From positions 1,922,001 to 1,986,000 of the forward strand of contig NZ_JASGJD010000001.1 in NCBI RefSeq assembly GCF_047601505.1: a stretch of DNA of 64,000 bases, written 5' to 3'. Below, one piece after another: positions 25,593 through 34,424 of the stretch. Below the pieces are notes generated by a model, which searched no databases, had not been told where the DNA came from, and saw nothing but the letters and a program-made list of their open reading frames with translations. Origin of the DNA: Cloacibacterium sp047601505 (GTDB taxonomy: Bacteria > Bacteroidota > Bacteroidia > Flavobacteriales > Weeksellaceae). Both the position numbers and the translations under genes were made by a program. Position 1 is the first letter of the stretch. Every line of letters begins with the position of its first letter.

Positions 25593-26459
25593 ATGGATTT
25601 TTCTAAAATTATTGTTGGAGTGATGCGATGGGGAATTTGGGGTGCTAATCATTCTGAAAGTGACGTTCAAAAGTTAATTGAAACTTCTTTGGAAGAAGGT
25701 TTATCTACTTTTGACCATGCGGATATTTATGGTGGTTATACTACAGAAGAATTGTTTGGAAATGCTTTTTCTGAGATGAAAATTGAACGTGAAAAAATTC
25801 AGTTGATTACCAAATGTGGAATTTGTATGCCTTCGGAGAAGAAGAATTTTCCGTTGAAATATTACAATTATTCTAAAGAATATATCCTTAATCAGGTAGA
25901 TGAAAGTTTGGAAAACCTGAAAACAGATTATATAGATTTGTTGTTGCTTCATCGTCCGTCTCCGCTCATGAATCCTGAGGAAATAGCTGCTGCATTTGGC
26001 GTTTTGAGGAGTTCGGGGAAAGTGAGATATTTTGGGGTGAGCAATTTTTCTGTGACTCAGTTTGATTTGCTTTCCAAATGTTTTCCTCAGTTGGTTACCA
26101 ATCAGGTAGAAATTTCTTTGACGGAGACCAAAGCTTTTTATGATGGTACGATAGACCAAATGATGACGAAGAAATTGCACCCAACTGCCTGGAGTGTAAT
26201 GGGAACTTATTTTAATGAAGATTCTGAGAAAACAGCAAGAATAAAATCTTTGTTAGCAGATTTAACGGTGAAATATAATGCAGACGAAGCACAACTGTTG
26301 TTGGCGTTTTTGCTAAAACATCCTGCCAAAATATTACCCATTATAGGAACTTCTAAAGCCGAAAGTATAAAATCTCTGAAAAAATCTTTAGAAATAAATC
26401 TGGAAATAGAAGATTGGTTTGGTCTATTGGCAGCGAGCCAAGGGCATAAAGTGCCATAA
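25593..26459 (+). CDS. Aldo/keto reductase (YdhF-like)
   Basis: A 288-residue NADPH-dependent oxidoreductase with the (beta/alpha)8 barrel of the AKR superfamily. The catalytic tetrad is visible: Asp and Tyr in F-D-H-A-D-I-Y-G, Lys in L-I-T-K-C-G-I, and His in L-L-L-H-R-P-S. G-V-S-N-F is the conserved strand-6 segment, and I-I-G-T-S-K binds the cofactor phosphate. The substrate cannot be predicted. Monocistronic. Confidence 0.92.
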   Translation: MDFSKIIVGVMRWGIWGANHSESDVQKLIETSLEEGLSTFDHADIYGGYTTEELFGNAFSEMKIEREKIQLITKCGICMPSEKKNFPLKYYNYSKEYILNQVDESLENLKTDYIDLLLLHRPSPLMNPEEIAAAFGVLRSSGKVRYFGVSNFSVTQFDLLSKCFPQLVTNQVEISLTETKAFYDGTIDQMMTKKLHPTAWSVMGTYFNEDSEKTARIKSLLADLTVKYNADEAQLLLAFLLKHPAKILPIIGTSKAESIKSLKKSLEINLEIEDWFGLLAASQGHKVP

Positions 26460-26534
26460 AATCTTAATTTAGTTGATATATAGTATGTTAGAAATATGAA
26501 TTTTGTATGAAATTTTAATACTTCTAATTTTTTA

Positions 26535-26567
26535 TTGATAAGTTATTAAAATAAAAGTGTATCTTGC
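26535..26567 (+). promoter_or_regulatory. Probable promoter of the RNA-binding protein gene
   Basis: TTG at 26535-26537 and TATCTTGC at 26560-26567 (a near match to TAnnTTTG) are separated by 22 nt. Transcription from here would give a ~95-nt leader ending in long T runs before the ATG at 26670. Confidence 0.4.
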
Positions 26568-26669
26568 GGAAGATTTCTTATAAATGCACTTCAATTAATG
26601 TTCATTCGTTTTTGACTTTCCTTTATAACACATCAAAATTTTTTTATTAATTTAATTTTTTTTTTAACA

Positions 26670-27020
26670 ATGAACATTTTTGTTTCAAACATCAATTACA
26701 CAACTAAGGATTATCAATTAAACGAGTTGTTTTCAGAATTTGGAGAAGTGCAATCTTGCAAAATCATCACAGACAGAGAAACCGGTAAATCTAGAGGTTT
26801 CGGATTTGTAGAAATGAGTGCAGAAGATGGAGCTCAAGCTATTGAAGGACTAAACGGTAAAGAATTTAACGGAAAAGAAATAAATGTTTCTGAAGCTAAA
26901 CCAAGAGAAGAAAAACCTCGTAGAAGTTTCGATAACAACCGTGGCGGTGGTTATGGTAACAACAGAGGCGGTGGTTACGGAAACAGAGGCGGAAACGATA
27001 GAGGTGGAAGCCGTTGGTAA
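26670..27020 (+). CDS. RRM-type RNA-binding protein with Gly-rich tail
   Basis: A 116-residue protein with one RNA recognition motif (residues 1-80): RNP2 is I-F-V-S-N-I and RNP1 is K-S-R-G-F-G-F-V-E-M. The C-terminal tail is a run of G-G-G-Y-G-N-R repeats, like eukaryotic glycine-rich RNA-binding proteins and cyanobacterial Rbp proteins. Bacteroidota use such proteins as RNA chaperones in place of cold-shock proteins and Hfq. The ~100-nt T-rich leader may carry post-transcriptional control. A strong terminator follows. Confidence 0.93.
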   Translation: MNIFVSNINYTTKDYQLNELFSEFGEVQSCKIITDRETGKSRGFGFVEMSAEDGAQAIEGLNGKEFNGKEINVSEAKPREEKPRRSFDNNRGGGYGNNRGGGYGNRGGNDRGGSRW

Positions 27021-27029
27021 AAAACAAGA

Positions 27030-27060
27030 AAGCGACTCAGTGATGAGTCGCTTTTTTTTT
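27030..27060 (+). terminator. Terminator of the RRM protein gene
   Basis: A 10-bp stem (AAGCGACTCA at 27030-27039 with 27044-27053) and loop GTGA, followed by nine or more T. Confidence 0.9.
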
Positions 27061-27079
27061 GTGTCTTTTTGTGATGTTT

Positions 27080-28864
27080 TTATTTTTTTTTGAGGAGAAT
27101 TATAACGTCGTTCGAGATGTAATAAGTGTCTCTTTCTCCTTGGTATTGGTTCTTGCTGATGCCTTCTAACAGAAATTTCAATTCGTAATTGCCAACTTGT
27201 TTCACAAAAGAAATTTGGTCTGTGTAAACTTCTCCTTGCTGATTTTTGTGAGTGTTGATAATTTTTTGAACTTCTGGCGACAAATCAATTGCATTTCCAT
27301 TAAAATATAAAGTGAGATCACCATTGAAACCTTTTAGAGAAAAAGTATTTCCTTCGTAAGAAAAATTTTCGTTGTCGTAATTGTAAATCTTAATAATTTG
27401 GTCGTAGCCTTTTATACTATAATTAAAACTATTCGCTCTAATATTTAATTGAGTATATTTTTCGCCATTCTTGATGTCTTTGCTATATTTTACGTTTTTG
27501 AAACTTGAATTTATTTTAGAATAAATAAAATACTTTTCAGTTTTGAATATTTTTTCAATCTCAGGAGTTGATTTAGGAGAAATGTAGCTTAATAAAAATT
27601 GACTTTCTTTTCTTTCGTATAAAAACTGAAATTTTTGTGCAATTTCTGTAGCTACAGAATCTTGAACTGTTTTTTCAAAATTAATTTTACCGTTTTCTAG
27701 TAAATTGTTTTTAACTAAAATTTCTTGTAATTCTATTTTCTGACTGTTTTTTGCCACAGAAAAGGAGTTGAAATAAGGGAAAATTAAAGAAAATAAACCG
27801 AAAGCAAAAAGAGAAACTGGGATGAATTTAATATTTGCTTTTTTCCAAAAACTAAAGTATAAAACCACAACGGTAAGCCAAATTGCCAAAAGCAAGACGT
27901 AATATCTGTTTTCGGTGAAACCATATTCTAAAATTCTGGTGAAAATTGCCACAAAAAGCAATACCAAAAGCGGAAGCAATGCAAAATAAAAAATCTTAGA
28001 AAATCCTTTTACCCAAGATTTTGCTGCAATTTCTTTAAGCGGAAAAACCAATAGCAATGCTAAAATGCCTACCAAACTATATGCTAAAATAAGGTAAGAA
28101 ACCCAACCTCTTGGCAAATCCCATTTGAAAAGGATTTTTGCGCCATACATGTATAAAATTATGGCATAGATAATAAGCAAAGGAATAAGTACAAATTGCA
28201 CGAAAAATTTTAAAATATCGGGATAATTTCCGTCTTTTTCTAAAGCTTTTAGTCCATCTTCGTTAAATAGTAAAAAGATAAAACAGCTCCCAAAAATTGC
28301 CAGCATTACGAAAGTTCTGGGATATATTTTGTTGTCTAGATCCAAATCAAAAAGATTATCTACAGCTGTAATAGCAAGCATAATCCCGCCAACCAAAACC
28401 GCCGTGAAAATCCCTGTAAGAACTACATTAATGAATAAATTTTTGTTGTATTGCCAAAATTGGTTTTCGTTGTTTTTTTCAAAAAAAGCTAAAAAAGAGA
28501 CCAAAAGATGAGACAGAATAAAACTCAAAACCAAAATTACAACTTCTACTGTACCAAAATCATCATTGTGATGAGGTAGAAAAAATTGAAAATAAAGAGC
28601 CAGAAAAACAAGTCCTGAAATGTTGAGAAGGAATTTTTTTCCAATTCTTTCTGAAAAAATATTTAAAGAAAAAAGCAAAGAAATGCCAAGCAAAGAACAA
28701 AGTCCAAATCTTGTAAAAATATTTTTACTTTCTTCGGTTAGAGAGTTGTTATCTACCAAAATAGTAAAGGAAATGGCTGCTAAAAGTGCTATTAATAATA
28801 CAAAAGCATAATTTTGCACCACATTAGTAGCGCTGCTAAGAATTTCTCTTAATTTTGATTTCAT
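27080..28864 (-). CDS. DUF4153 family membrane protein
   Basis: A 594-residue polytopic membrane protein. The first ~370 residues contain about ten to eleven hydrophobic helices in the arrangement of the DUF4153 family. The last ~220 residues are soluble, probably periplasmic, and beta-rich. DUF4153 proteins have no established function; in some Bacteroidota they sit near regulators. The next gene upstream on the same strand is a BlaI/MecI-type repressor, and the two could be cotranscribed (60-nt gap). Confidence 0.8.
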   Translation of the reverse strand: MKSKLREILSSATNVVQNYAFVLLIALLAAISFTILVDNNSLTEESKNIFTRFGLCSLLGISLLFSLNIFSERIGKKFLLNISGLVFLALYFQFFLPHHNDDFGTVEVVILVLSFILSHLLVSFLAFFEKNNENQFWQYNKNLFINVVLTGIFTAVLVGGIMLAITAVDNLFDLDLDNKIYPRTFVMLAIFGSCFIFLLFNEDGLKALEKDGNYPDILKFFVQFVLIPLLIIYAIILYMYGAKILFKWDLPRGWVSYLILAYSLVGILALLLVFPLKEIAAKSWVKGFSKIFYFALLPLLVLLFVAIFTRILEYGFTENRYYVLLLAIWLTVVVLYFSFWKKANIKFIPVSLFAFGLFSLIFPYFNSFSVAKNSQKIELQEILVKNNLLENGKINFEKTVQDSVATEIAQKFQFLYERKESQFLLSYISPKSTPEIEKIFKTEKYFIYSKINSSFKNVKYSKDIKNGEKYTQLNIRANSFNYSIKGYDQIIKIYNYDNENFSYEGNTFSLKGFNGDLTLYFNGNAIDLSPEVQKIINTHKNQQGEVYTDQISFVKQVGNYELKFLLEGISKNQYQGERDTYYISNDVIILLKKK

Positions 28865-28924
28865 GGTATTGTGAGGTGTATGAAATTAGAATTTTTGAAT
28901 TTTTTTATCTGAAATTTAGCAACG

Positions 28925-29368
28925 TTATTTTTTCTTTTTCTTTTTTTTCTTTTTGTCTTTGTCTATATTTTTGTCTTTTACTTTGGTTTTATCTTGCTCT
29001 AAAAATTGTTCAAATTTTCTAGGTTCTACATTGTCTGAAACAAAAAGTTCTACCATTCCTTCTTGTAATAAATCTGTCAGCAATTCGTCTGCATCGCCTT
29101 TGTAGAAGTCTTGGATAAGATTTCTAATTAAGAATAACTTGTAATCTTTTTCTGAAACAGAGGCTTCGTAACGGAAAATTCTTCCTTCAGGATTTGTTTT
29201 TAAATAATTTTTTTCGACTAAATTTTTAAGAAAAGTAGAAATGGTGTTTTGATGAGGTTTTGGCTCTGGATACGCTGTCATAATTTCTTTTAGGTAAAAA
29301 GAATTAGAATTCCAGATAACTTTCATTAGGTTTTCTTCGCCAGAAGTAAGAGTTTTTAAATGTTCCAT
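28925..29368 (-). CDS. BlaI/MecI/CopY-type transcriptional regulator
   Basis: A 147-residue winged-helix repressor. L-T-S-G-E-E-N-L-M-K-V-I-W is the typical N-terminus. T-I-S-T-F-L-K-N-L-V-E-K-N-Y-L is the recognition helix and wing region. The C-terminal half is the helical dimerisation domain, followed by an unusual run of ~20 mostly Lys/Asp residues ending in nine Lys. Family members are normally switched off by a BlaR1-type membrane metalloprotease encoded next door. None is adjacent here; the neighbours are DUF4153 and PAP2-like membrane proteins. Confidence 0.87.
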   Translation of the reverse strand: MEHLKTLTSGEENLMKVIWNSNSFYLKEIMTAYPEPKPHQNTISTFLKNLVEKNYLKTNPEGRIFRYEASVSEKDYKLFLIRNLIQDFYKGDADELLTDLLQEGMVELFVSDNVEPRKFEQFLEQDKTKVKDKNIDKDKKKKKKKKK

Positions 29369-29379
29369 GTTTTGTATTT

Positions 29380-29988
29380 TTAATGGTTATTAATGTCGAA
29401 ATAAAGGTAAACAAAAGAAATGAATGTCGCAATAATAAATCCCATAATTACTTCTTTTACAGTGTGTCTCTTCAAAATTACTCTAGAAATAGCTACCAAA
29501 ATAGTTAGGAAAAACCAAACAAAACCATAAATTGGATGTAATGTAAAAAATAGAGCACTTACAAAAATATTGAAACTGGTGTGCATAGAACTTTTAATAA
29601 AAAAATTGCTGATAAACATTACCACCAGCAAAACCAGTAAAAAAAGGATGATAAGTATGTAATGAAAATTTTGTTTGGTGTAAAAAAGAGCCGCAATATA
29701 TATGGAAATAATAATAAAATTAAAAAGGTAAAGACTGTTTCTTTGTTTTCTGTTAGAAACATCCATATTGGTGTAGTTTCCTTTTTTAACATTCCAGAAA
29801 ATCCATCCAAAAATTGGGATAATTACAATGACAATTGGCAATAAAAAATTGATGATATTGAAGTCTCCATTGCTGTTGTAATAACTATAAAAGGCAAAAA
29901 ATATTAATAAAGAAAATAGAGGATTCAATACATTAGAAATAATGTTAGAGAATTTAATTAAAAAAGGAGATTGTTTTTCTGGCGTCAT
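29380..29988 (-). CDS. PAP2-like membrane phosphatase
   Basis: A 202-residue membrane protein with about five or six helices. I took the ATG at 29988 (M-T-P-E-K-Q-S-P-F); the frame extends 29 codons further up without family character. K-S-S-M-H-T-S corresponds to the PSGH motif, and S-R-V-I-L-K-R-H-T-V-K-E-V to the SRxxxxxHxxxD motif, with Glu at the usual Asp place. The family dephosphorylates lipid phosphates such as undecaprenyl pyrophosphate. It lies 11 nt upstream of the BlaI-like gene, so both are likely on one transcript. Confidence 0.75.
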   Translation of the reverse strand: MTPEKQSPFLIKFSNIISNVLNPLFSLLIFFAFYSYYNSNGDFNIINFLLPIVIVIIPIFGWIFWNVKKGNYTNMDVSNRKQRNSLYLFNFIIISIYIAALFYTKQNFHYILIILFLLVLLVVMFISNFFIKSSMHTSFNIFVSALFFTLHPIYGFVWFFLTILVAISRVILKRHTVKEVIMGFIIATFISFVYLYFDINNH

Positions 29989-30085
29989 TTTTATAAATTG
30001 AAATTCAAAAATACGTTTTTTTGATTGATAAAAACATTCGTCATTATTTATTACATAAGTTTCTTCATAAAACAAAGAAATTTAC

Positions 30086-30093
30086 TATTTTTG
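30086..30093 (+). promoter_or_regulatory. -7 element (TATTTTTG) of pdhA
   Basis: A TAnnTTTG match lies 65 nt before the pdhA ATG, in the divergent gap with the PAP2-like gene. Confidence 0.45.
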
Positions 30094-30158
30094 CACAGTA
30101 TTTTACAAAAGCTAATGAATACGTTAGCATTTAATCTGAAAAAAAATATAACTAACAG

Positions 30159-31160
30159 ATGAAAGAGTTTTCTAAAGAAGTCTATCTACAGTGGTATGCA
30201 GATATGACAATGTGGCGAAGATTTGAAGATAAGTGTCGTTCACTTTACTTAAAGCAAAAAATTAGAGGTTTTTTACATTTATACAATGGTCAAGAAGCTA
30301 TTCCTGCTGGTTTTACCCATGCAATGGATTTAACTAAAGACTCTATGATTACGGCTTACCGTTGCCACGTACATCCAATGGCGATGGGAGTAGATCCTAA
30401 AAGAATCTTAGCAGAACTTTGTGGTAAAGCAACGGGAACTTCACATGGTATGGGAGGTTCTATGCACATTTTCAGCAAAGAACACAGATTTTATGGTGGA
30501 CATGGTATTGTAGGTGGGCAAATTCCTTTAGGAGCTGGTATTGCTTTCGCTGATAAATATTTTGAAAGAAATGCAGTAAATATTTGTTTCTTCGGAGACG
30601 GAGCTGTAAGACAAGGTTCTCTTCACGAGACTTTCAATATGGCAATGAACTGGAAACTTCCTGTAGTATTTGTGGTAGAAAATAACCAATACGCAATGGG
30701 AACATCAGTAAAAAGAACTGCAAACCACGAAGATATTTATAAACTAGGTCTTGGTTACGAAATGCCTTGTATGCCTGTAGATGCTATGGATCCAGAAAAA
30801 GTAGCAGAAGTTGCTTACGAAGCTATTGAAAGAGCAAGAAGAGGAGATGGACCTACTTTTATTGAAGCTAGAACTTACAGATTTAGAGGTCACTCTATGT
30901 CTGATGCAGAACCATATAGAACAAAAGAAGAAGTAGCAGTAAAAAAAGAAGAAGATCCAATTGTTTTAATTAAAAACAGAATTTTAGAAAACAAATGGGC
31001 TACAGAAGAAGAATTAGATGCTATTGAATTAAAATCTAGAGAATTTGTAGAAGAATGTGAAGCTTTCGCAGAAGAATCTCCATATCCAACTGCAGATAAA
31101 GTTTACGAATATGTATATTCTGAACCAGATTATCCATTCTTAGATAAATTAGAAAACTAA
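30159..31160 (+). CDS. pdhA: Pyruvate dehydrogenase E1 component, alpha subunit
   Basis: The 333-residue alpha subunit of the thiamine-diphosphate-dependent heterotetrameric E1, which decarboxylates pyruvate. H-G-M-G-G-S-M-H is the typical active-site segment. G-D-G-A-V-R-Q-G-S-L-H-E-T-F-N-M-A ... V-V-E-N-N-Q-Y is the ThDP/Mg2+ motif (GDG ... NN). Y-R-F-R-G-H-S-M-S-D is the phosphorylation-loop region. The E2 gene follows after 98 nt; the E1 beta and E3 genes are not next to them, so the complex is encoded at split loci. Confidence 0.96.
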   Translation: MKEFSKEVYLQWYADMTMWRRFEDKCRSLYLKQKIRGFLHLYNGQEAIPAGFTHAMDLTKDSMITAYRCHVHPMAMGVDPKRILAELCGKATGTSHGMGGSMHIFSKEHRFYGGHGIVGGQIPLGAGIAFADKYFERNAVNICFFGDGAVRQGSLHETFNMAMNWKLPVVFVVENNQYAMGTSVKRTANHEDIYKLGLGYEMPCMPVDAMDPEKVAEVAYEAIERARRGDGPTFIEARTYRFRGHSMSDAEPYRTKEEVAVKKEEDPIVLIKNRILENKWATEEELDAIELKSREFVEECEAFAEESPYPTADKVYEYVYSEPDYPFLDKLEN

Positions 31161-31258
31161 ATTTTAAATTAATTTGAAGTTTGAAATTTGAAGTTTAAAA
31201 TTCATCGAGTTTTAAATCTCTAATATCAAATCTCGAATCTCGAATCAATATAATAATT

Positions 31259-32848
31259 ATGGCTGAAGTAATTACAATGCCGAGACTTTCTGATACAATG
31301 ACGGAAGGGAAAGTATCAAAATGGCACAAAAAAGTAGGAGATTCCGTAAAAGAAGGCGATGTTTTAGCCGAAATAGAAACAGATAAAGCAGTTCAAGATT
31401 TCGAATCAGAATTCAATGGAACTCTATTATATATTGGTGTTGATGAAGGAGGTAATGCTCCTGTAGATAGCATCTTAGCAGTAATTGGTAATGCAGGCGA
31501 AGATGTTTCTGCTCTAATTGGTGGTGCTGCGGCTCCAGCTGTAGAAGCTGCTCCTGTAGCTCAAGAAGCAGCTGTAGAAACGGCTACTGCTTCTGTAGAA
31601 ATTCCAGCAGGCGTTGAAGTAATCACCATGCCAAGACTTTCTGATACCATGACGGAAGGGAAAGTTGCTAAATGGCACAAAAATGTTGGAGATACTGTAA
31701 AAGAAGGTGATATTCTTGCAGAAATTGAAACTGATAAAGCAGTTCAAGATTTCGAATCAGAGTTCAATGGAACTTTATTATATGCTGGTGTTGCAGAAGG
31801 TAGTTCTACTAATGTAGATGATGTTTTGGCAATTATTGGCCTTGCAGGTACAGATGTTTCTGCTATTGTTGCTGGAGGTGGTAAAGTTGCTGCTCCTGCT
31901 GCTACAGATGCTCCTAAAGCTGCTCCTGCCGCTGCTGCAACTCCTGTTGTTGCTAGCACAACTTCTGGTGGTAGAGTTAATATTTCTCCTTTAGCTAAAA
32001 AAATGGCTTCAGAAAAAGGAATTGATATTGCTACAGTACAAGGAAGTGGAGATAACGGAAGAATCGTTAAAAAAGATATTGAAAATTATAAACCAAGTGC
32101 TGCTGCACAAACTGCTTCTACTGTGGTTTCTGCTCCTGCTGCACAAGTGGCGGTTAATTTTGTAGCTGGCGAAACTACAGAAACTCCAAATTCTCAAATG
32201 AGAAATGTAATTGCGAAGAGATTGGCCGAAAGTAAATTCACAGCTCCTCACTATTACTTAATGGTAGAAATTAATATGGACAAAGCTATTGAAGCTAGAA
32301 AAGAGCTTAATAGTTTGCCAGATACCAAAGTTTCTTTCAATGATATGGTGATTAAAGCAACTGCTTTAGCACTTAGAAAACATCCTCAAATTAATTCTTC
32401 TTGGGCTGGTGACAAAATCATCCACCACGGAAATATTAATGTAGGTGTTGCTGTAGCGGTTCCAGATGGTTTAGTAGTTCCTGTACTTAAAAATACAGAC
32501 TTTATGACTTACAACCAGATTTCTGCTTCTGTAAAAGATATGGCTTCTAGAGCTAAAACAAAAGCTTTGAAAGCTAACGAAATGGAAGGTTCTACTTTCT
32601 CTATTTCTAACTTGGGTATGTTCGGTATTGAAACATTTACTTCAATTATCAATCAACCAAATTCTTGTATCCTTTCTGTAGGTGCAATTATTGAAAAACC
32701 GGTGGTTAAAAACGGACAAATTGTAGTAGGAAATACCATGAAATTGTCTCTAGCTTGCGACCATAGAGTAGTAGATGGTGCTACTGGTGCTCAGTTCTTA
32801 CAAACTTTAAGAACTTACCTAGAAAGTCCATTAACAATGTTACTTTAA
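31259..32848 (+). CDS. pdhC: Pyruvate dehydrogenase E2, dihydrolipoamide acetyltransferase
   Basis: The 529-residue core of the pyruvate dehydrogenase complex. It has two nearly identical lipoyl domains (about 1-80 and 120-200), each with the lipoylated Lys in I-E-T-D-K-A-V-Q-D-F. Ala/Pro-rich linkers separate a peripheral-subunit-binding domain (I-S-P-L-A-K-K-M-A-S ... G-S-G-D-N-G-R-I-V-K-K) and the catalytic domain, which ends with D-H-R-V-V-D-G. The DNA of the two lipoyl domains is also very similar, suggesting a recent duplication or ongoing homogenisation. The gap to pdhA holds only low-complexity AATCTCGAATC-type repeats. Confidence 0.96.
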   Translation: MAEVITMPRLSDTMTEGKVSKWHKKVGDSVKEGDVLAEIETDKAVQDFESEFNGTLLYIGVDEGGNAPVDSILAVIGNAGEDVSALIGGAAAPAVEAAPVAQEAAVETATASVEIPAGVEVITMPRLSDTMTEGKVAKWHKNVGDTVKEGDILAEIETDKAVQDFESEFNGTLLYAGVAEGSSTNVDDVLAIIGLAGTDVSAIVAGGGKVAAPAATDAPKAAPAAAATPVVASTTSGGRVNISPLAKKMASEKGIDIATVQGSGDNGRIVKKDIENYKPSAAAQTASTVVSAPAAQVAVNFVAGETTETPNSQMRNVIAKRLAESKFTAPHYYLMVEINMDKAIEARKELNSLPDTKVSFNDMVIKATALALRKHPQINSSWAGDKIIHHGNINVGVAVAVPDGLVVPVLKNTDFMTYNQISASVKDMASRAKTKALKANEMEGSTFSISNLGMFGIETFTSIINQPNSCILSVGAIIEKPVVKNGQIVVGNTMKLSLACDHRVVDGATGAQFLQTLRTYLESPLTMLL

Positions 32849-32880
32849 TACGTTAAAGAATATTTTAAATTTATAAACTT

Positions 32881-32909
32881 AAATCCTTCCTTTTTGGGAG
32901 GATTTTTTT
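32881..32909 (+). terminator. Terminator of the pdhA-pdhC unit
   Basis: A 10-bp stem with one G-T pair (AAATCCTTCC at 32881-32890 with GGGAGGATTT at 32896-32905), followed by T. Confidence 0.8.
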
Positions 32910-33019
32910 GTGAGACTAATGTTAATCTCTTAAATTTATGATTTACTTAAAAAAGATTATTTTTAGTCACTATTTTCCAGTAAATCATAAAAATAATTCC
33001 AAATCTCAAATCAATTTAT

Positions 33020-33027
33020 TATTTTTG
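33020..33027 (+). promoter_or_regulatory. -7 element (TATTTTTG) of the ABC ATPase gene
   Basis: A TAnnTTTG match lies 4 nt before the ATG at 33032. Confidence 0.45.
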
Positions 33028-33031
33028 AACT

Positions 33032-33697
33032 ATGATTAAAGCGAAAAATATTCATAAATCTTACGGAAGTTTAGAAGTGCTAAAAGGAGTAGATTTAAAA
33101 ATTAAAACCGGTGAAATTGTTTCTATTGTTGGCGAATCTGGCGCTGGTAAATCTACTTTGCTTCAGATTTTAGGTACTTTAGACTTGCCCTCAAATCTTG
33201 ATAAATTCAATACTTTGTTAACGATTGGCGACCAGTCTTTCCTTAAAATGAATGATAGAGAAATCTCAAAATTCAGAAACCAAAATATAGGATTTGTTTT
33301 TCAGCATCATCAATTATTACCCGAGTTTACAGCGCTCGAAAATGTGCTTTTACCAACAAGAATTTCGAGTAAAAACGAAAAAGAATCTTTGGATAAAGCC
33401 TTTCAGTTGTTTGAAGAATTGCATATTGCACACCGAGTAGATCATAAACCTAAAGAACTTTCTGGTGGCGAAGCGCAACGTGTAGCTGTGGCTAGGGCTT
33501 TAATTAATTCGCCAAAGATTATCTTTGCAGACGAACCTACAGGGAATTTAGATTCTAAAAATGCAGATTCTCTTCATCAATTATTTTTTGATTTGAGAAG
33601 TAAATATAATCAGACATTTGTAATTGTGACGCACAATAAAGAATTGGCAGAAAGTACAGATAGAAAACTGGTGATGAAAGATGGAATGATTCTTTAG
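33032..33697 (+). CDS. ABC transporter ATP-binding protein, LolD/MacB type
   Basis: A 221-residue ATPase. Walker A is G-E-S-G-A-G-K-S, the signature is L-S-G-G-E-A-Q-R-V-A-V-A-R-A-L, and Walker B is I-I-F-A-D-E-P. F-V-F-Q-H-H-Q-L-L-P-E-F-T-A-L-E-N-V is the Q-loop segment typical of LolD/FtsE-like proteins. LolD drives extraction of lipoproteins from the inner membrane with LolC/E permeases; no permease gene is adjacent, which is common in Bacteroidota. radC follows on the same strand. Confidence 0.9.
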   Translation: MIKAKNIHKSYGSLEVLKGVDLKIKTGEIVSIVGESGAGKSTLLQILGTLDLPSNLDKFNTLLTIGDQSFLKMNDREISKFRNQNIGFVFQHHQLLPEFTALENVLLPTRISSKNEKESLDKAFQLFEELHIAHRVDHKPKELSGGEAQRVAVARALINSPKIIFADEPTGNLDSKNADSLHQLFFDLRSKYNQTFVIVTHNKELAESTDRKLVMKDGMIL

Positions 33698-33746
33698 AAG
33701 TGAAATTTCAAAAATGAAAATTCAGAAAAAATAAACTAATTCCAAA

Positions 33747-34424
33747 ATGAGTATAAAATTTCTTGCAGAAGATGATAGACCAAGAGAAAAATTTCTTTTG
33801 AAAGGGAAAACTTCTCTTTCAGACTCAGAGCTTTTGGCAATTATTCTCGGAAGCGGAAACAACGAAGACTCAGCGTTAGAATTGGCAAGAAAAATTTTGG
33901 CAAGTGTAGGAAATAATTGGCAAAATCTTAGTAAACTTTCTATAAAAGATTTAATGAAATTTAAAGGAATTGGAGAAGCTAAAGCAATTTCTGTGGCAGC
34001 AACTTTGGAAATTGGCAGAAGAAAAGCTTCACAAGAAACGCCCGAAAAAACTAGCATTTCGAGTGCTAAGGATTCATATAATATCTTTTCACAACATCTT
34101 TCAGATTTAAGAACCGAAGAGTTTTGGGCAATTTTTTTGAATCAAAAAAATCAAATTGTCTATAAAACACAAATTTCAAAAGGCGGAATTTCTGGAACTT
34201 TGGTAGATGTAAGAGTGCTCTTTAGAATTGCTATAGAGCATTTTGCTACTTCTTTAATCGTAGCTCATAATCATCCTTCGGGAAGTTTGAAGCCTAGTCT
34301 AGAAGATATTCAAATTACAAAAAGTATTAAGAATGCTGGCGAAATTCTTAATGTGACACTTTTAGACCATTTAATTATTGGAGATAATTCTTTTTTTAGT
34401 TTTGCAGAAGAAGGTTTGTTATGA
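33747..34424 (+). CDS. radC: RadC family JAMM-domain protein
   Basis: A 225-residue protein. The N-terminal half has helix-hairpin-helix DNA-binding features (L-M-K-F-K-G-I-G-E-A-K-A). The C-terminal half is a JAB/MPN metalloprotease-like domain with the JAMM motif A-H-N-H-P-S-G-S-L-K-P-S-L-E-D. Despite the name, a role in DNA repair is not established for RadC proteins. It overlaps the next gene by 4 nt (ATGA), indicating translational coupling. Confidence 0.93.
   Translation: MSIKFLAEDDRPREKFLLKGKTSLSDSELLAIILGSGNNEDSALELARKILASVGNNWQNLSKLSIKDLMKFKGIGEAKAISVAATLEIGRRKASQETPEKTSISSAKDSYNIFSQHLSDLRTEEFWAIFLNQKNQIVYKTQISKGGISGTLVDVRVLFRIAIEHFATSLIVAHNHPSGSLKPSLEDIQITKSIKNAGEILNVTLLDHLIIGDNSFFSFAEEGLL

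Noticed and set aside
31161..31258. Regulatory element between pdhA and pdhC
   Set aside because: The gap holds only low-complexity repeats (GAAG-TTTGAAATTTG and AATCTCGAATC) without a stable hairpin or promoter motif; probably slippage-derived filler.
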